Positions 1 through 9,296 of a stretch of DNA of 15,295 nucleotides are shown here, piece after piece. The position numbers were made by a program, and so were the translations under genes. The DNA comes from Deltaproteobacteria bacterium (lineage in GTDB: Bacteria > Desulfobacterota_E > Deferrimicrobia > Deferrimicrobiales > Deferrimicrobiaceae), in assembly GCA_023488945.1 (NCBI GenBank), contig JAMDBZ010000044.1, positions 1 through 15,295 on the forward strand. The letters are read 5' to 3'. The notes under the pieces are model-generated. The model was not told where the DNA came from. It saw only the letters and a list, made by a program, of their open reading frames with translations, and did not search any database. How positions within the stretch are numbered: position 1 is the first letter of the stretch; every line of letters starts with the position of its first letter.

Positions 1-138
1 GGAGTCCCGGCCGAACGGGTCGGTGTCAAGGGCAAGACGACCGAGGGGATGGGGTTCGAGGGGCGGCGCGAGGGGATCTCGGCGTGGGCCGTGGCGCTGC
101 TCCGGGGCGCCGCGCCGAATTCGGACGGGAGGGGATGA
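1..138 (+). CDS. ispF: IspF, 2-C-methyl-D-erythritol 2,4-cyclodiphosphate synthase, 3' end only
   Basis: The window opens inside this gene; only the last 45 codons and the TGA stop are present. The readable C-terminus runs [19 protein letters not shown] and then [10 protein letters not shown]. This is the family's conserved C-terminal pattern (V-K-x-T-T-x-E-x-x-G-F-x-G-R-x-E-G-I-x-x-x-A-V-x-L). In the family the Thr-Thr-Glu segment lies near the substrate and nucleotide site. IspF makes the cyclic diphosphate in the non-mevalonate isoprenoid pathway, in the cytoplasm. It ends 7 nt before cysS, so the two are probably co-transcribed. It could be the C-terminal half of an IspDF fusion, which cannot be decided because the N-terminal part is outside the window. 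The short ragged tail ([10 protein letters not shown]) is not conserved. Confidence 0.85.
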   Translation, partial: GVPAERVGVKGKTTEGMGFEGRREGISAWAVALLRGAAPNSDGRG

Positions 139-145
139 GACGCGG

Positions 146-1588
<1,443 letters not shown>

Positions 1589-1682
1589 GCGGCCGCGCGG
1601 CCGGAACAACCGGGGGCGCTGCGCCGCCGGCATGACCGGCTGCGGCACGGCCGCCGAGAGCCTTCGGATAAGGAATGTCTGA

Positions 1683-3674
1683 TTGGAGAAGTCGTTCCGC
1701 CTGAACGCGCCGTTTACGCCGTCAGGGGACCAGCCCGACGCAATCCGGAAGCTCGTCGGGGGTCTCTCTCGCGGCGCCCGCCGCCAGGTCCTCCTCGGCG
1801 TGACCGGCTCCGGCAAGACGTTCACGATGGCGAACGTCATCGCGGAGACCGACCGGCCGGCCCTCGTCATCGCCCCCAACAAGACGCTCGCCGCCCAGCT
1901 CTATTCCGAGTTCAAGGCGCTTTTCCCCGAAAACGCCGTCGAGTTCTTCATCTCCTATTACGACTATTACCAGCCCGAGGCATACATCCCGCACACGGAT
2001 ACCTACATCGAGAAGGACTCCTCGATCAACGAGCAGATCGACAAGATGCGCCACAGCGCGACCCGGTCGGTGATGACGCGGCGGGACGTGATCGCCGTGG
2101 CGTCGGTGTCGTGCATCTACGGGCTGGGGTCGCCCGAGTTCTACAACCGGATGACGGTGCGGGTTGCCGAGGGGGCGGAGTTCCCGAGGAACGAGCTGCT
2201 CCGGCGGCTCGTCGACATCCAGTACGAGCGGAACGACATCGACTTCCACCGGGGGACCTTCCGGGTGCGGGGCGACGCGGTGGAGCTGTTCCCCGCCTAC
2301 GAGGAGGACCGGGTCCTGCGGATCGAGTACGACGAGGACGCGATCGAGCGGATCCGGTACGTCGACCCCCTGCGGGGGACGCGGCTCTTCGATGTCCACG
2401 AGACGGTCATCTTTCCCGCCAGCCACTACGTGGCGCCCGCCGAGCAGCTCGAGCGGGCGACCGCCGGGATCGAGGCGGAGCTGGCCGAGCGGCTCGCGAC
2501 GCTCACGGCCCAGGGAAAGCTTCTCGAGGCGGAGCGCCTCCGCCAGCGGACGACGTACGACCTCGAGATGATCCGGCAGATGGGGTTCTGCTCCGGGATC
2601 GAGAACTACTCGCGCCACCTGGACGGGCGCAAGCCGGGGCAGCCGCCGCACACGCTCCTCGATTACTTCCCGCGGGGCTTCATCACCTTCATCGACGAGT
2701 CGCACGTTTCCGTCCCGCAGCTCAACGGGATGTACAACGGCGACCGCTCGCGGAAGGAGACGCTCGTGGAGTACGGCTTCCGTCTCCCGAGCGCCCTCGA
2801 CAACCGCCCATTGCGGTTCGAGGAGTTCAACGGGCGGATCGGGCAGGCGGTCTTCGTGTCGGCCACGCCGGCGGAATACGAGATCGAGGCGAGCGGCAAG
2901 GCGGTCGTGGAGCAGATCATCCGCCCGACGGGGCTGGTCGACCCGGATGTGGAGGTGCGGCCCGCGTCCAGGCAGGTCGACGACCTGCTCCAGGAGATCC
3001 GGGTGCGCGTTTCCGCGGGGGACCGGGTCCTCGTCACGACGCTGACCAAGCGGATGGCGGAGGACCTCACCGACTATTACGAGGGGCAGGGGGTCCGGGT
3101 CCAATACCTCCATTCGGACATCGACGCGGTGGAGCGGGTGAACATCATCCGGAACCTCAGGCTGGGGACGTTCGACGTGTTGATCGGGATCAACCTCCTC
3201 CGGGAGGGGCTCGACATCCCGGAGGTGTCGCTCGTCGCCATCCTGGACGCCGACAAGGAGGGGTTCCTCCGGTCGACCCGCTCCCTCGTGCAGACCTTCG
3301 GCCGGGCGTCCCGGAACGTGGCGGGGAAGGTGATCCTGTACGCGGACGCCGTGACCGGCTCGATGCGCGATGCGATCGCCGAGACGGAGCGGCGGCGGAC
3401 GAAGCAGCAGGCATACAACACCGCCCGCGGGATCACCCCGGAGACGATCAAAAAGACCATCGCGGAGCCGATCGGGCAGGCGAGCGAAGCCGACTACGTG
3501 ACCGTCGCCACGGACGAGGCGTGGGATTTTTCCACCCCGGAGGAGCTGGCGCGGACGCTCCGGAAGCTCCGGAAGGAGATGGAGCGGGCGGCGAAGACGC
3601 TGGACTTCGAGCGGGCGGCCGGGATCCGGGACCGGCTCGTCGCGCTGGAGAAGCTCGAGCTCCGGGCGAGGTGA
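1683..3674 (+). CDS. uvrB: UvrABC excinuclease subunit B, DNA helicase-like damage verifier
   Basis: UvrB receives damaged DNA from UvrA, verifies the lesion with its ATP-driven helicase fold and recruits UvrC. The 663 residues match the usual 660-680. The start must be TTG at 1683: the codon directly before it is TGA, the N-terminus ([17 protein letters not shown]) is the family's, and AAGGA at 1670-1674 is 8 nt away. Visible are Walker A GVTGSGKT at residues 39-46, the damage-probing beta-hairpin [10 protein letters not shown] at 92-101, the DESH Walker B motif at 338-341, and helicase motifs late in the protein ([35 protein letters not shown]). A C-terminal UVR coiled coil at about 627-661 ([20 protein letters not shown]) binds UvrC. 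It follows cysS after 94 nt and is 3 nt ahead of uvrC. No uvrA is in the window. Confidence 0.98.
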   Translation: MEKSFRLNAPFTPSGDQPDAIRKLVGGLSRGARRQVLLGVTGSGKTFTMANVIAETDRPALVIAPNKTLAAQLYSEFKALFPENAVEFFISYYDYYQPEAYIPHTDTYIEKDSSINEQIDKMRHSATRSVMTRRDVIAVASVSCIYGLGSPEFYNRMTVRVAEGAEFPRNELLRRLVDIQYERNDIDFHRGTFRVRGDAVELFPAYEEDRVLRIEYDEDAIERIRYVDPLRGTRLFDVHETVIFPASHYVAPAEQLERATAGIEAELAERLATLTAQGKLLEAERLRQRTTYDLEMIRQMGFCSGIENYSRHLDGRKPGQPPHTLLDYFPRGFITFIDESHVSVPQLNGMYNGDRSRKETLVEYGFRLPSALDNRPLRFEEFNGRIGQAVFVSATPAEYEIEASGKAVVEQIIRPTGLVDPDVEVRPASRQVDDLLQEIRVRVSAGDRVLVTTLTKRMAEDLTDYYEGQGVRVQYLHSDIDAVERVNIIRNLRLGTFDVLIGINLLREGLDIPEVSLVAILDADKEGFLRSTRSLVQTFGRASRNVAGKVILYADAVTGSMRDAIAETERRRTKQQAYNTARGITPETIKKTIAEPIGQASEADYVTVATDEAWDFSTPEELARTLRKLRKEMERAAKTLDFERAAGIRDRLVALEKLELRAR

Positions 3675-3677
3675 CCG

Positions 3678-5342
3678 GTGGCGGCGCTTTCGGACTGGCG
3701 GACCTTCCCGCGCTCCCCCGGCGTCTACATCATGAACGACGCGGCGGGGCGGGTCCTCTACGTCGGGAAGGCGAAGGACCTCAAGGCCCGGATCCACAAT
3801 TACACCGTCCCGGGCGGCGACGGCCGGCCCCAGGTCCCCCACCTCGTCCGGCAGGCGGCCTCCGTCCGGTGCATCGTGACGTCCACCGAGAAGGAGGCGC
3901 TCCTCCTCGAGAACACCCTCATCAAGAAGCACCGGCCCCGCTTCAACGTGTTCCTGCGGGACGACAAGGATTACCTCCTGATCCGGGTCGACCGGTCCGA
4001 GGAGTTCCCGCGCCCGGCGCTCGTGCGGCGCGTGGCGAAGGACGGGGCGGCCTACTTCGGTCCCTTCTCCTCCGCCCGCGGCGCCCGCGAGACGCTGCGC
4101 ACCCTGTTCAGGCTCTTTCCCCTGTGCTCGTGCACGCCGAAGAAGTTCGCCTCACGGCGGAGGCCGTGCCTCAATTACCAGCTCGGGTGGTGCGCCGGTG
4201 CCTGCGGGGGGCTGATCACCCGGGAGGACTATCTGCCGCACGTCGATGCCGCCGTCCGGTTTCTCAAGGGGGACTACAAGGAGCTGCTCGCCGGCTGGAA
4301 GCGGCGGATGATGGAGCTGGCCGCCGGGCGGAAGTTCGAGGAGGCGGCGAAGCTGCGCGACCGGATCGTCCTCGTCGGCCGCACGCTCACGAAGCAGCGG
4401 GTGGTCCGGGCCGTCCCGGGCGACGTCGACGCCGTCGGCTGGTTCGCTTCGAGCGGGGCCGTGACGGCCGCGGTCCTCCACGTCCGGGACGGGCGGCTGA
4501 CGGACGCGCACGACTACCATTTCCGCGCGGAGGGGGATCCGGGGGAGGCGCTGTCGTCGTTCCTGTCCCAGCACTATGCCGAGGGCGCCTACATCCCCGG
4601 CGAGATCCTCCTGCCCGGCGAGGTCCCGTCGCGCGACGCGCTCCGGGAGATCATCTCGGAATGCGCCGGGCGCCCCGTCGGGATCCGCGTCCCCGCAAGG
4701 GGCGAGAGGGCCCGCCTCGTCGCCCTGGCGGCCCGGAATGCGGCCGAGGCCCACAGGATGCGCAAGGAGAAGGAGGCCTCCTACGAACGGCTCTCGGCCC
4801 GGCTCCAGGCGCTCTGCCTGCTCCCCCGCCCCCCGGTGCGGATCGAGGGATTCGATATCTCGAACATCGCGGGGGAGGAGCCGGTCGGGTCGATGGTCAC
4901 GTTCGTCGGCGGGAAGCCGGCGAAGAAGTGGTACCGGAAGTTCGCCGTCCGCGGGATGGAGGGGCAGAACGACTTCGCCATGATGGAGCAGGTCGTCCGG
5001 CGCCGGTTCGGACACGGCGAGGATTTCGGCGGGATGCCCGACCTCGTCCTCATCGACGGGGGGAAGGGTCAGCTCTCCTCGTCATGCGAGGCGATGCGCG
5101 CGGCGGGCGTCGACTTCATCCCCGTCATCGCCCTGGCCAAGGAGCGGCTGCGGGGCGGCGAGACGAAGTCCTTCGAGCGGATCTTCCTCCCCGGGAGAAA
5201 GAATCCGCTGATCCTCCCGCCGAACGACCCCGTCCTCCACCTCTTGATGCGGATCCGCGACGAGGCGCACCGGTTCGCCGTCACCTTCCACCGGACCCGG
5301 CGGGCGAAGCGGGCTTTCGGAGGGAGCGTCCCGGCGCGCTGA
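3678..5342 (+). CDS. uvrC: UvrABC excinuclease subunit C, lacking the C-terminal HhH domain
   Basis: UvrC makes the 3' and 5' cuts in nucleotide excision repair. The GTG start lies 3 nt after uvrB, consistent with coupled translation. In order: a GIY-YIG nuclease (GVY 15-17, YVG 28-30, Arg38, Glu78); a four-cysteine group (CSC, RPC, WCAGAC) whose 12/8/4 spacing equals that of the E. coli iron-sulfur cysteines; a UVR motif near 200-235; and an RNase H-like domain with Asp393 (FDIS), Asp460 (LIDGGKGQ) and His531 (RDEAHRFA). Both catalytic centres therefore look intact. The protein ends only 23 residues after His531, at 554 residues against about 610 usual, with no tandem helix-hairpin-helix domain. 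None of the three forward frames after 5342 shows an IPGIG-type HhH motif, so a simple frameshift does not explain it. Confidence 0.96.
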   Translation: MAALSDWRTFPRSPGVYIMNDAAGRVLYVGKAKDLKARIHNYTVPGGDGRPQVPHLVRQAASVRCIVTSTEKEALLLENTLIKKHRPRFNVFLRDDKDYLLIRVDRSEEFPRPALVRRVAKDGAAYFGPFSSARGARETLRTLFRLFPLCSCTPKKFASRRRPCLNYQLGWCAGACGGLITREDYLPHVDAAVRFLKGDYKELLAGWKRRMMELAAGRKFEEAAKLRDRIVLVGRTLTKQRVVRAVPGDVDAVGWFASSGAVTAAVLHVRDGRLTDAHDYHFRAEGDPGEALSSFLSQHYAEGAYIPGEILLPGEVPSRDALREIISECAGRPVGIRVPARGERARLVALAARNAAEAHRMRKEKEASYERLSARLQALCLLPRPPVRIEGFDISNIAGEEPVGSMVTFVGGKPAKKWYRKFAVRGMEGQNDFAMMEQVVRRRFGHGEDFGGMPDLVLIDGGKGQLSSSCEAMRAAGVDFIPVIALAKERLRGGETKSFERIFLPGRKNPLILPPNDPVLHLLMRIRDEAHRFAVTFHRTRRAKRAFGGSVPAR

Positions 5343-5461
5343 CCGCCATCCGGCCTGCCGCGCTCGATTCTTTCTCTCCTGCACGCCACGTCTCGGCTGT
5401 CCGGTGGCGGCGCGCGGCGCCGTCGGGATCGGCCGGAACGGACGTTGCAGTTTTCCTCCCC

Positions 5462-7837
5462 ATGGACCATCCGTTCCGGGGACAGGGGCCAATGCTCCTG
5501 CTTCTCGTTCCTTTTCTGGTTGGCTTCGTCGGAGGGCTGGCGGCCGGTCCCGCTTTTCCGGCCGTCGCCGCCTTCTGTGTCCTGGCCGCCGTCCTGATGC
5601 TCGCATTCCGCGCACGCGCGCTTGCGACCGCTTCGGCGGTGATGGCGTTGTGCGGGCTCCTGGCGGCTGGGCGGATCCCTCTTGCGGACCCGGAAAGGGT
5701 CCGGCCGTTCCTGGATGCGGAGGTGGCGCTCCGGGGAGTCGTCGAGGAGGCGCGGCCGACCGATCTCGGGCAAAACGGGGCGGCGTCGGAGGTCCTGGTG
5801 TCCACGCTGGACGGCGCCGGGACGGTCCGGCTTGACAGGGTTTCCTTCGCGGTCCGGAACCTGAATGCGCCGATCCGCCCCGGGTCCGAGATCCGGGCGA
5901 CGGGGCGCCTTCATCCCTGCCTGGGGCGGGGGAACCCCGGAGAATCCCCCCGAGAGCTGACGGCGATGGCGCAAGGGGTCCAATATGCGTTTTCGTCGGA
6001 CTCGGACCGGGCCGTATTCCTCCCGCCATCCGGGACGGGCGGAGGCGCCTCCGGGGTCTTCCGGCGCGCACGGGAGAGGACGCGGGAGTGGATCGCCCGC
6101 TCCGCCGGCCGTTCGGAGGGGGCTCTTTACCTCCTGTCGCTCGCAACGGGCGACGTCCCCGCGCCGTCACACCCGATGGTCGTCCTGTTGCGGAAGACGG
6201 GGCTTGCGCACCTCCTCGCCATCTCGGGAATCAACGTCGTCATTTTTCACGTCATGCTCGCGTTTCTCATCAGGGGGGTTCTGTGGGCCGTCCGGCGACG
6301 GCACGGGACGCCGGATCTCAACCGCGCTTCCGCGCTCCTGGCCCTGCCGGCCTGCTGGGGATACACCCTGATGGCCGGGGCGCCCGTTTCCGCGCTGAGA
6401 TCCGCCGGGATGCTGACGGTCGGCGTCCTGGCCTGGAGCTGGTTCGGGGCGAGAGGGGCCGGCCTGGCCTGGTCGGTCCTGTTCTTCACGACGGTCGTCG
6501 TCTCTCCCGTCCAGGTCGTGTCGCCTTCGTTCCTGCTCTCCTACACGGCAAGTTTCTTCCTCATCGCGAGCTTCGCCGGCAGGCGCGGATCGCGGAGTTC
6601 CGGAGGTTTGGCCGCCAAGGCGCTGCGATGGGCAAGGGAGGCGTTTGCGGCGTCGGCGATCGCGTTCCTGGGGACGCTCCCCGTCTCGGGGGCTTTCTTC
6701 TCGCATGTTCCCGCGGGGGCGATTCTCTGGAACCTCCTCTTCGGCCCCGTGCTCGGGACGGCGGGAGTGGCGGGAGCGTCCCTCGCCGTCATGGGGGGAG
6801 CGTTTTCCATCGACGCGCTCGCACGGCCCGTCGGTCTCGTCGCGCGGGGATTGACGGCCGCCATGACGGTCCTCGACCGTCTCTCGGGTTCGGGGTGGGG
6901 ATACGTCGCGATCCCGCCGTCGGGTCTTCACATCGCGCTTCCGCTCACGGCGCTGGCTGCGTGCGGCTCGGCGATGCTGCTCAAGCGGGGACGCCCGCCG
7001 TGGCCCGCGGTCGTTGCGGGAACGGCCGGCTTCCTGGCGTGGATCCACCTTCCCTACGCCGCGCTTCCCGACCACCGGCTCTCCGTCACAGCCCTCAACC
7101 CGGGAAAGGGGGCCGCTCACCTCGTTTCCTTCCCGGGCGGGGGACACGCCGTCGTCGACTGCGGGAGCGCGCTGCACGGGGATGCGGGCGGGAGGGTCCT
7201 TTCCCCCCTCCTCCGGAGCCGTGGGATCCGCCGGATCGACGTTCTCGTCCTCACCCATCCGCACGAGGACCATTATGGAGGGGCCGGGACGCTTCTCGAT
7301 GAGTTCGAGGTCGGCGAGATCTGGATTCCGGAGGGCGTCGAGCCGGGGGCGTTCGGGGAGGCGGTCTCCCGCCGGGCGGAGTTGATCCGTCCCCGGAAGG
7401 CGGGGGACCGGATCGAGGTCGGCGGAACCCGACTGCTGGTCCGGGGCGGAGGGAAATCCCCGAACTCGGGAAAAATCAACGAGGAAAGCCTCGTCCTCGA
7501 GCTCCGTTACGGCGCGATCTCGTTCTGGCTTCCCGGGGATGTCGAGGCAGGGCCTTCGGCCTGGGGGCGGATTGCTCCTTCGCTGCGCCGCCGAACGGTC
7601 CTGTTTTTACCCCACCACGGGTCTCCGCGCGCGGACCCCGCCGGGTGGGTCCGCGCGGCACGCCCGGAACTCGTCGTCACTCAAAATAGGAATTGTTTGG
7701 CATGGGAAAATCTGCTACCCTCGCTTCAGTCTATCTTGTTGGAAAACGGGGCATTTACAATCCGTTCGGACGGCAGGGATTGGTCGGTCGAGGGGGCGGG
7801 CGGTTCGACGTTCCTCCGGTTCCTGTGGCGTCTTTGA
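5462..7837 (+). CDS. comEC: ComEC/Rec2-family DNA internalisation channel
   Basis: ComEC forms the inner-membrane channel that takes up single-stranded DNA in transformation. From ATG 5462 it has 791 residues, the usual size. ATG 5492 (MLLLLVPFLVGF) is also possible and has the better purine tract (GGGGA, AGGGG). In order: an N-terminal hydrophobic hairpin; a soluble DUF4131-like part; a multi-membrane competence domain with its signature GLAHLLAISGINVVIFH; and a C-terminal metallo-beta-lactamase domain with HPHEDH at 599-604, LPGD and LPHHGS. The metal ligands thus appear present. Near the end, codons become AT-rich (about 7676-7770) and the usual N-x-x-x-HP-type segment reads NRNCLAWEN, an oddity. 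The frame stays open far upstream through uvrB and uvrC, but that part is only shadow. It follows uvrC after 119 nt. Confidence 0.92.
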   Translation: MDHPFRGQGPMLLLLVPFLVGFVGGLAAGPAFPAVAAFCVLAAVLMLAFRARALATASAVMALCGLLAAGRIPLADPERVRPFLDAEVALRGVVEEARPTDLGQNGAASEVLVSTLDGAGTVRLDRVSFAVRNLNAPIRPGSEIRATGRLHPCLGRGNPGESPRELTAMAQGVQYAFSSDSDRAVFLPPSGTGGGASGVFRRARERTREWIARSAGRSEGALYLLSLATGDVPAPSHPMVVLLRKTGLAHLLAISGINVVIFHVMLAFLIRGVLWAVRRRHGTPDLNRASALLALPACWGYTLMAGAPVSALRSAGMLTVGVLAWSWFGARGAGLAWSVLFFTTVVVSPVQVVSPSFLLSYTASFFLIASFAGRRGSRSSGGLAAKALRWAREAFAASAIAFLGTLPVSGAFFSHVPAGAILWNLLFGPVLGTAGVAGASLAVMGGAFSIDALARPVGLVARGLTAAMTVLDRLSGSGWGYVAIPPSGLHIALPLTALAACGSAMLLKRGRPPWPAVVAGTAGFLAWIHLPYAALPDHRLSVTALNPGKGAAHLVSFPGGGHAVVDCGSALHGDAGGRVLSPLLRSRGIRRIDVLVLTHPHEDHYGGAGTLLDEFEVGEIWIPEGVEPGAFGEAVSRRAELIRPRKAGDRIEVGGTRLLVRGGGKSPNSGKINEESLVLELRYGAISFWLPGDVEAGPSAWGRIAPSLRRRTVLFLPHHGSPRADPAGWVRAARPELVVTQNRNCLAWENLLPSLQSILLENGAFTIRSDGRDWSVEGAGGSTFLRFLWRL
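7676..7770 (+). promoter_or_regulatory. AT-rich patch inside comEC, possible internal promoter
   Basis: Within otherwise GC-rich coding DNA this stretch uses codons such as AGG, AAT, TGT, TTG, CTA, TTT and ACA. It contains TTGTTT (7693-7698), 17 nt, then TACCCT (7716-7721), an imperfect sigma70-like pair. A TACAAT (7756-7761) has TTGTTG only 14 nt before it, which is too short. A promoter here would serve the cyclase, hisS and aspS. The match is modest and could be chance. Confidence 0.25.
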
Positions 7838-7881
7838 ACGTCCGCCCCGGGCATGACGATCGACGAGGAGGCGGATTGCTG

Positions 7882-7926
7882 ATGTTGCCGGCCATTCCGC
7901 GGACATGGCGAAGCAACGGGTCCTGA
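7882..7926 (+). CDS. Possible 14-codon leader ORF overlapping the cyclase start
   Basis: ATG at 7882 opens MLPAIPRTWRSNGS and stops at TGA 7924-7926, running 22 nt into the next gene in another frame. The best ribosome binding site in the gap, GAGGAGG (7865-7871), lies 10 nt ahead of this ATG, not ahead of the cyclase ATG 23 nt further on. It may be a coupling leader. Alternatively, a one-base error could hide the true cyclase start. No function is suggested by the peptide itself. Confidence 0.25.
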   Translation: MLPAIPRTWRSNGS

Positions 7927-9296
7927 TCCTTTCACCGGAGCGCGAATCGCACGAGGCGAGGATCCTCAAGACGTCCCTCAAGGACGTCCACCTCTCCGTA
8001 ATCTCCGATTGGGAGAAGGGAGCGTCCGCTCTGGCCAAGGAGAACTTTTCTCTCGTCATCGCCCGGAAGTTCGCTTGCGGTCGGAGCGCCGGGGAGTTTG
8101 CCGAGGCCGTCATCTCGCTCGCCCCGAAGACGCCCCTGATCCTGGTCATGTCGCGCAAGGGCGGCCCCTCGATCCTGGGGGCGCTCAGGGGCGGCGCCTC
8201 CGAGATCCTGTTCGAGGACAGCCTCGATCGCGAGCTCGTTCCGGCCGTCGAGAAGTACCTCTTCTCGGGATACGGGCTCGTCCGCAAGCTGTCGCTCGAC
8301 GAGTTGTTCGACTTCTGTTTCCCGGTCATCACGACGACCGACATGGATCTGTTGGCCTACACGGTGGTCGAGATGTTCCGGGAGTCGCTGGGCGCCTCGT
8401 TCGGCGTCCTGTTCCGGGAGCAGGAAGGGAGCGGGTCCGGCTTCTCCGTCGCCGCGTCGAACGGTTTCCCGGACGAGTCGATGACCGGGGTCTTCCTCCT
8501 GCGGTTCGGCCCGGGCCTGGTCCGGCTGACAGGGCCCGCCCCGGCCGTGATCCCCGCCGAGCACGTCCTGTCACTCCAGCCGGAGGACGAGGCGCTCCTC
8601 GGGGAGAACCGCGTCTTCTTCACCATCCGCTTCGACCTCTCACCGGGTTCGCGGCTCTACGCGGCGCTCGCGATGCGGGGGATGCCGGGCCCCGAGGTCC
8701 TCACCAGCACGCTCCTCAACTTCTTCTCCCGCCAGGTCCGGTTCGCGCTTCTCAACGCCGAGCGGAACGCCAAGGCGCAGAGCCTGATCTACATCGACGA
8801 CCTCACGAAGCTCTACAACAGCCGGTACCTCAACGTGGTGCTCGACCGGGAGCTCAAGCGGTCCGAGCGGTACCGGAACTTCTTCTCGGTCCTCTTCATG
8901 GACCTCGACTTCTTCAAGCGCGTCAACGACGCCCACGGCCACCTCGTGGGGAGCCGGGTCCTCGTGGAATCGGGCATCGTCCTGCGCTCCTGCGTCCGGG
9001 AGACCGACACCGTCGTCCGGTACGGCGGCGACGAGTTCGTGGTGCTCCTCGTGGAGACGAACGCCGAGGAGGCGGTCGTTGTCGCCGAGCGGATGCGCAG
9101 GATGGTCGCGGGGAAGCGGTTCGGAGAGGAGTTCGGGCTCGACATCCGGCTCACCATCTCGATCGGGATCGCCGCCTTCCCCGAGCACGCGACCACGAAA
9201 CAGCACCTGCTCAACCTCGCCGACCAGGCGATGTACCGCGGCAAGGAGTCCACGCGGAACGTCGTCTATCTCGCCAATCCGCAGAAGGTGCCATGA
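7905..9296 (+). CDS. Diguanylate cyclase with N-terminal pseudo-receiver and GAF-like middle domain
   Basis: This soluble protein of 463 residues should make cyclic di-GMP from two GTP. The C-terminal GGDEF domain (about 290-455) is complete: DDLTKLYN from 298, the metal-binding pair Asp333/Asp335 in FMDLDFFKRVND, GGDEF at 374-378, and an inhibitory-site RETD at 365-368 with the standard five-residue spacing. Product feedback inhibition is therefore likely. Residues 5-120 have the alternating pattern of a receiver domain, but the acidic pair (LSPER), the phospho-acceptor Asp (LVIARKF) and the conserved Lys (ILFEDS) are all absent, so it should not be phosphorylated. Residues about 130-280 resemble a GAF-type sensor; this is a weaker call. 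ATG 7905 is the only usual in-frame start but has a poor ribosome binding site. Its stop overlaps the hisS start as ATGA. Confidence 0.93.
   Translation: MAKQRVLILSPERESHEARILKTSLKDVHLSVISDWEKGASALAKENFSLVIARKFACGRSAGEFAEAVISLAPKTPLILVMSRKGGPSILGALRGGASEILFEDSLDRELVPAVEKYLFSGYGLVRKLSLDELFDFCFPVITTTDMDLLAYTVVEMFRESLGASFGVLFREQEGSGSGFSVAASNGFPDESMTGVFLLRFGPGLVRLTGPAPAVIPAEHVLSLQPEDEALLGENRVFFTIRFDLSPGSRLYAALAMRGMPGPEVLTSTLLNFFSRQVRFALLNAERNAKAQSLIYIDDLTKLYNSRYLNVVLDRELKRSERYRNFFSVLFMDLDFFKRVNDAHGHLVGSRVLVESGIVLRSCVRETDTVVRYGGDEFVVLLVETNAEEAVVVAERMRRMVAGKRFGEEFGLDIRLTISIGIAAFPEHATTKQHLLNLADQAMYRGKESTRNVVYLANPQKVP

Noticed and set aside
23..145. N-terminal extension of CysRS
   Set aside because: It overlaps the ispF end in another frame, and CysRS similarity starts at ATG 146.
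1590..1660. 14-bp palindrome CGGCCGCGCGGCCG and a GCCGG/CCGGC hairpin between cysS and uvrB as a terminator
   Set aside because: No T tract follows either stem; GC-rich palindromes are expected by chance here.
2111..5461. A very long plus frame that would make a 1908-residue protein joining uvrB/uvrC shadow to comEC
   Set aside because: The part before 5462 is low-complexity Arg/Pro/Gly shadow over uvrB and uvrC, which are certain in other frames; only the comEC part has family motifs.
7698..7718. Possible sigma54 promoter (TGGCATG ... TGCT)
   Set aside because: The GG and GC elements are 15 nt apart instead of the required 12.
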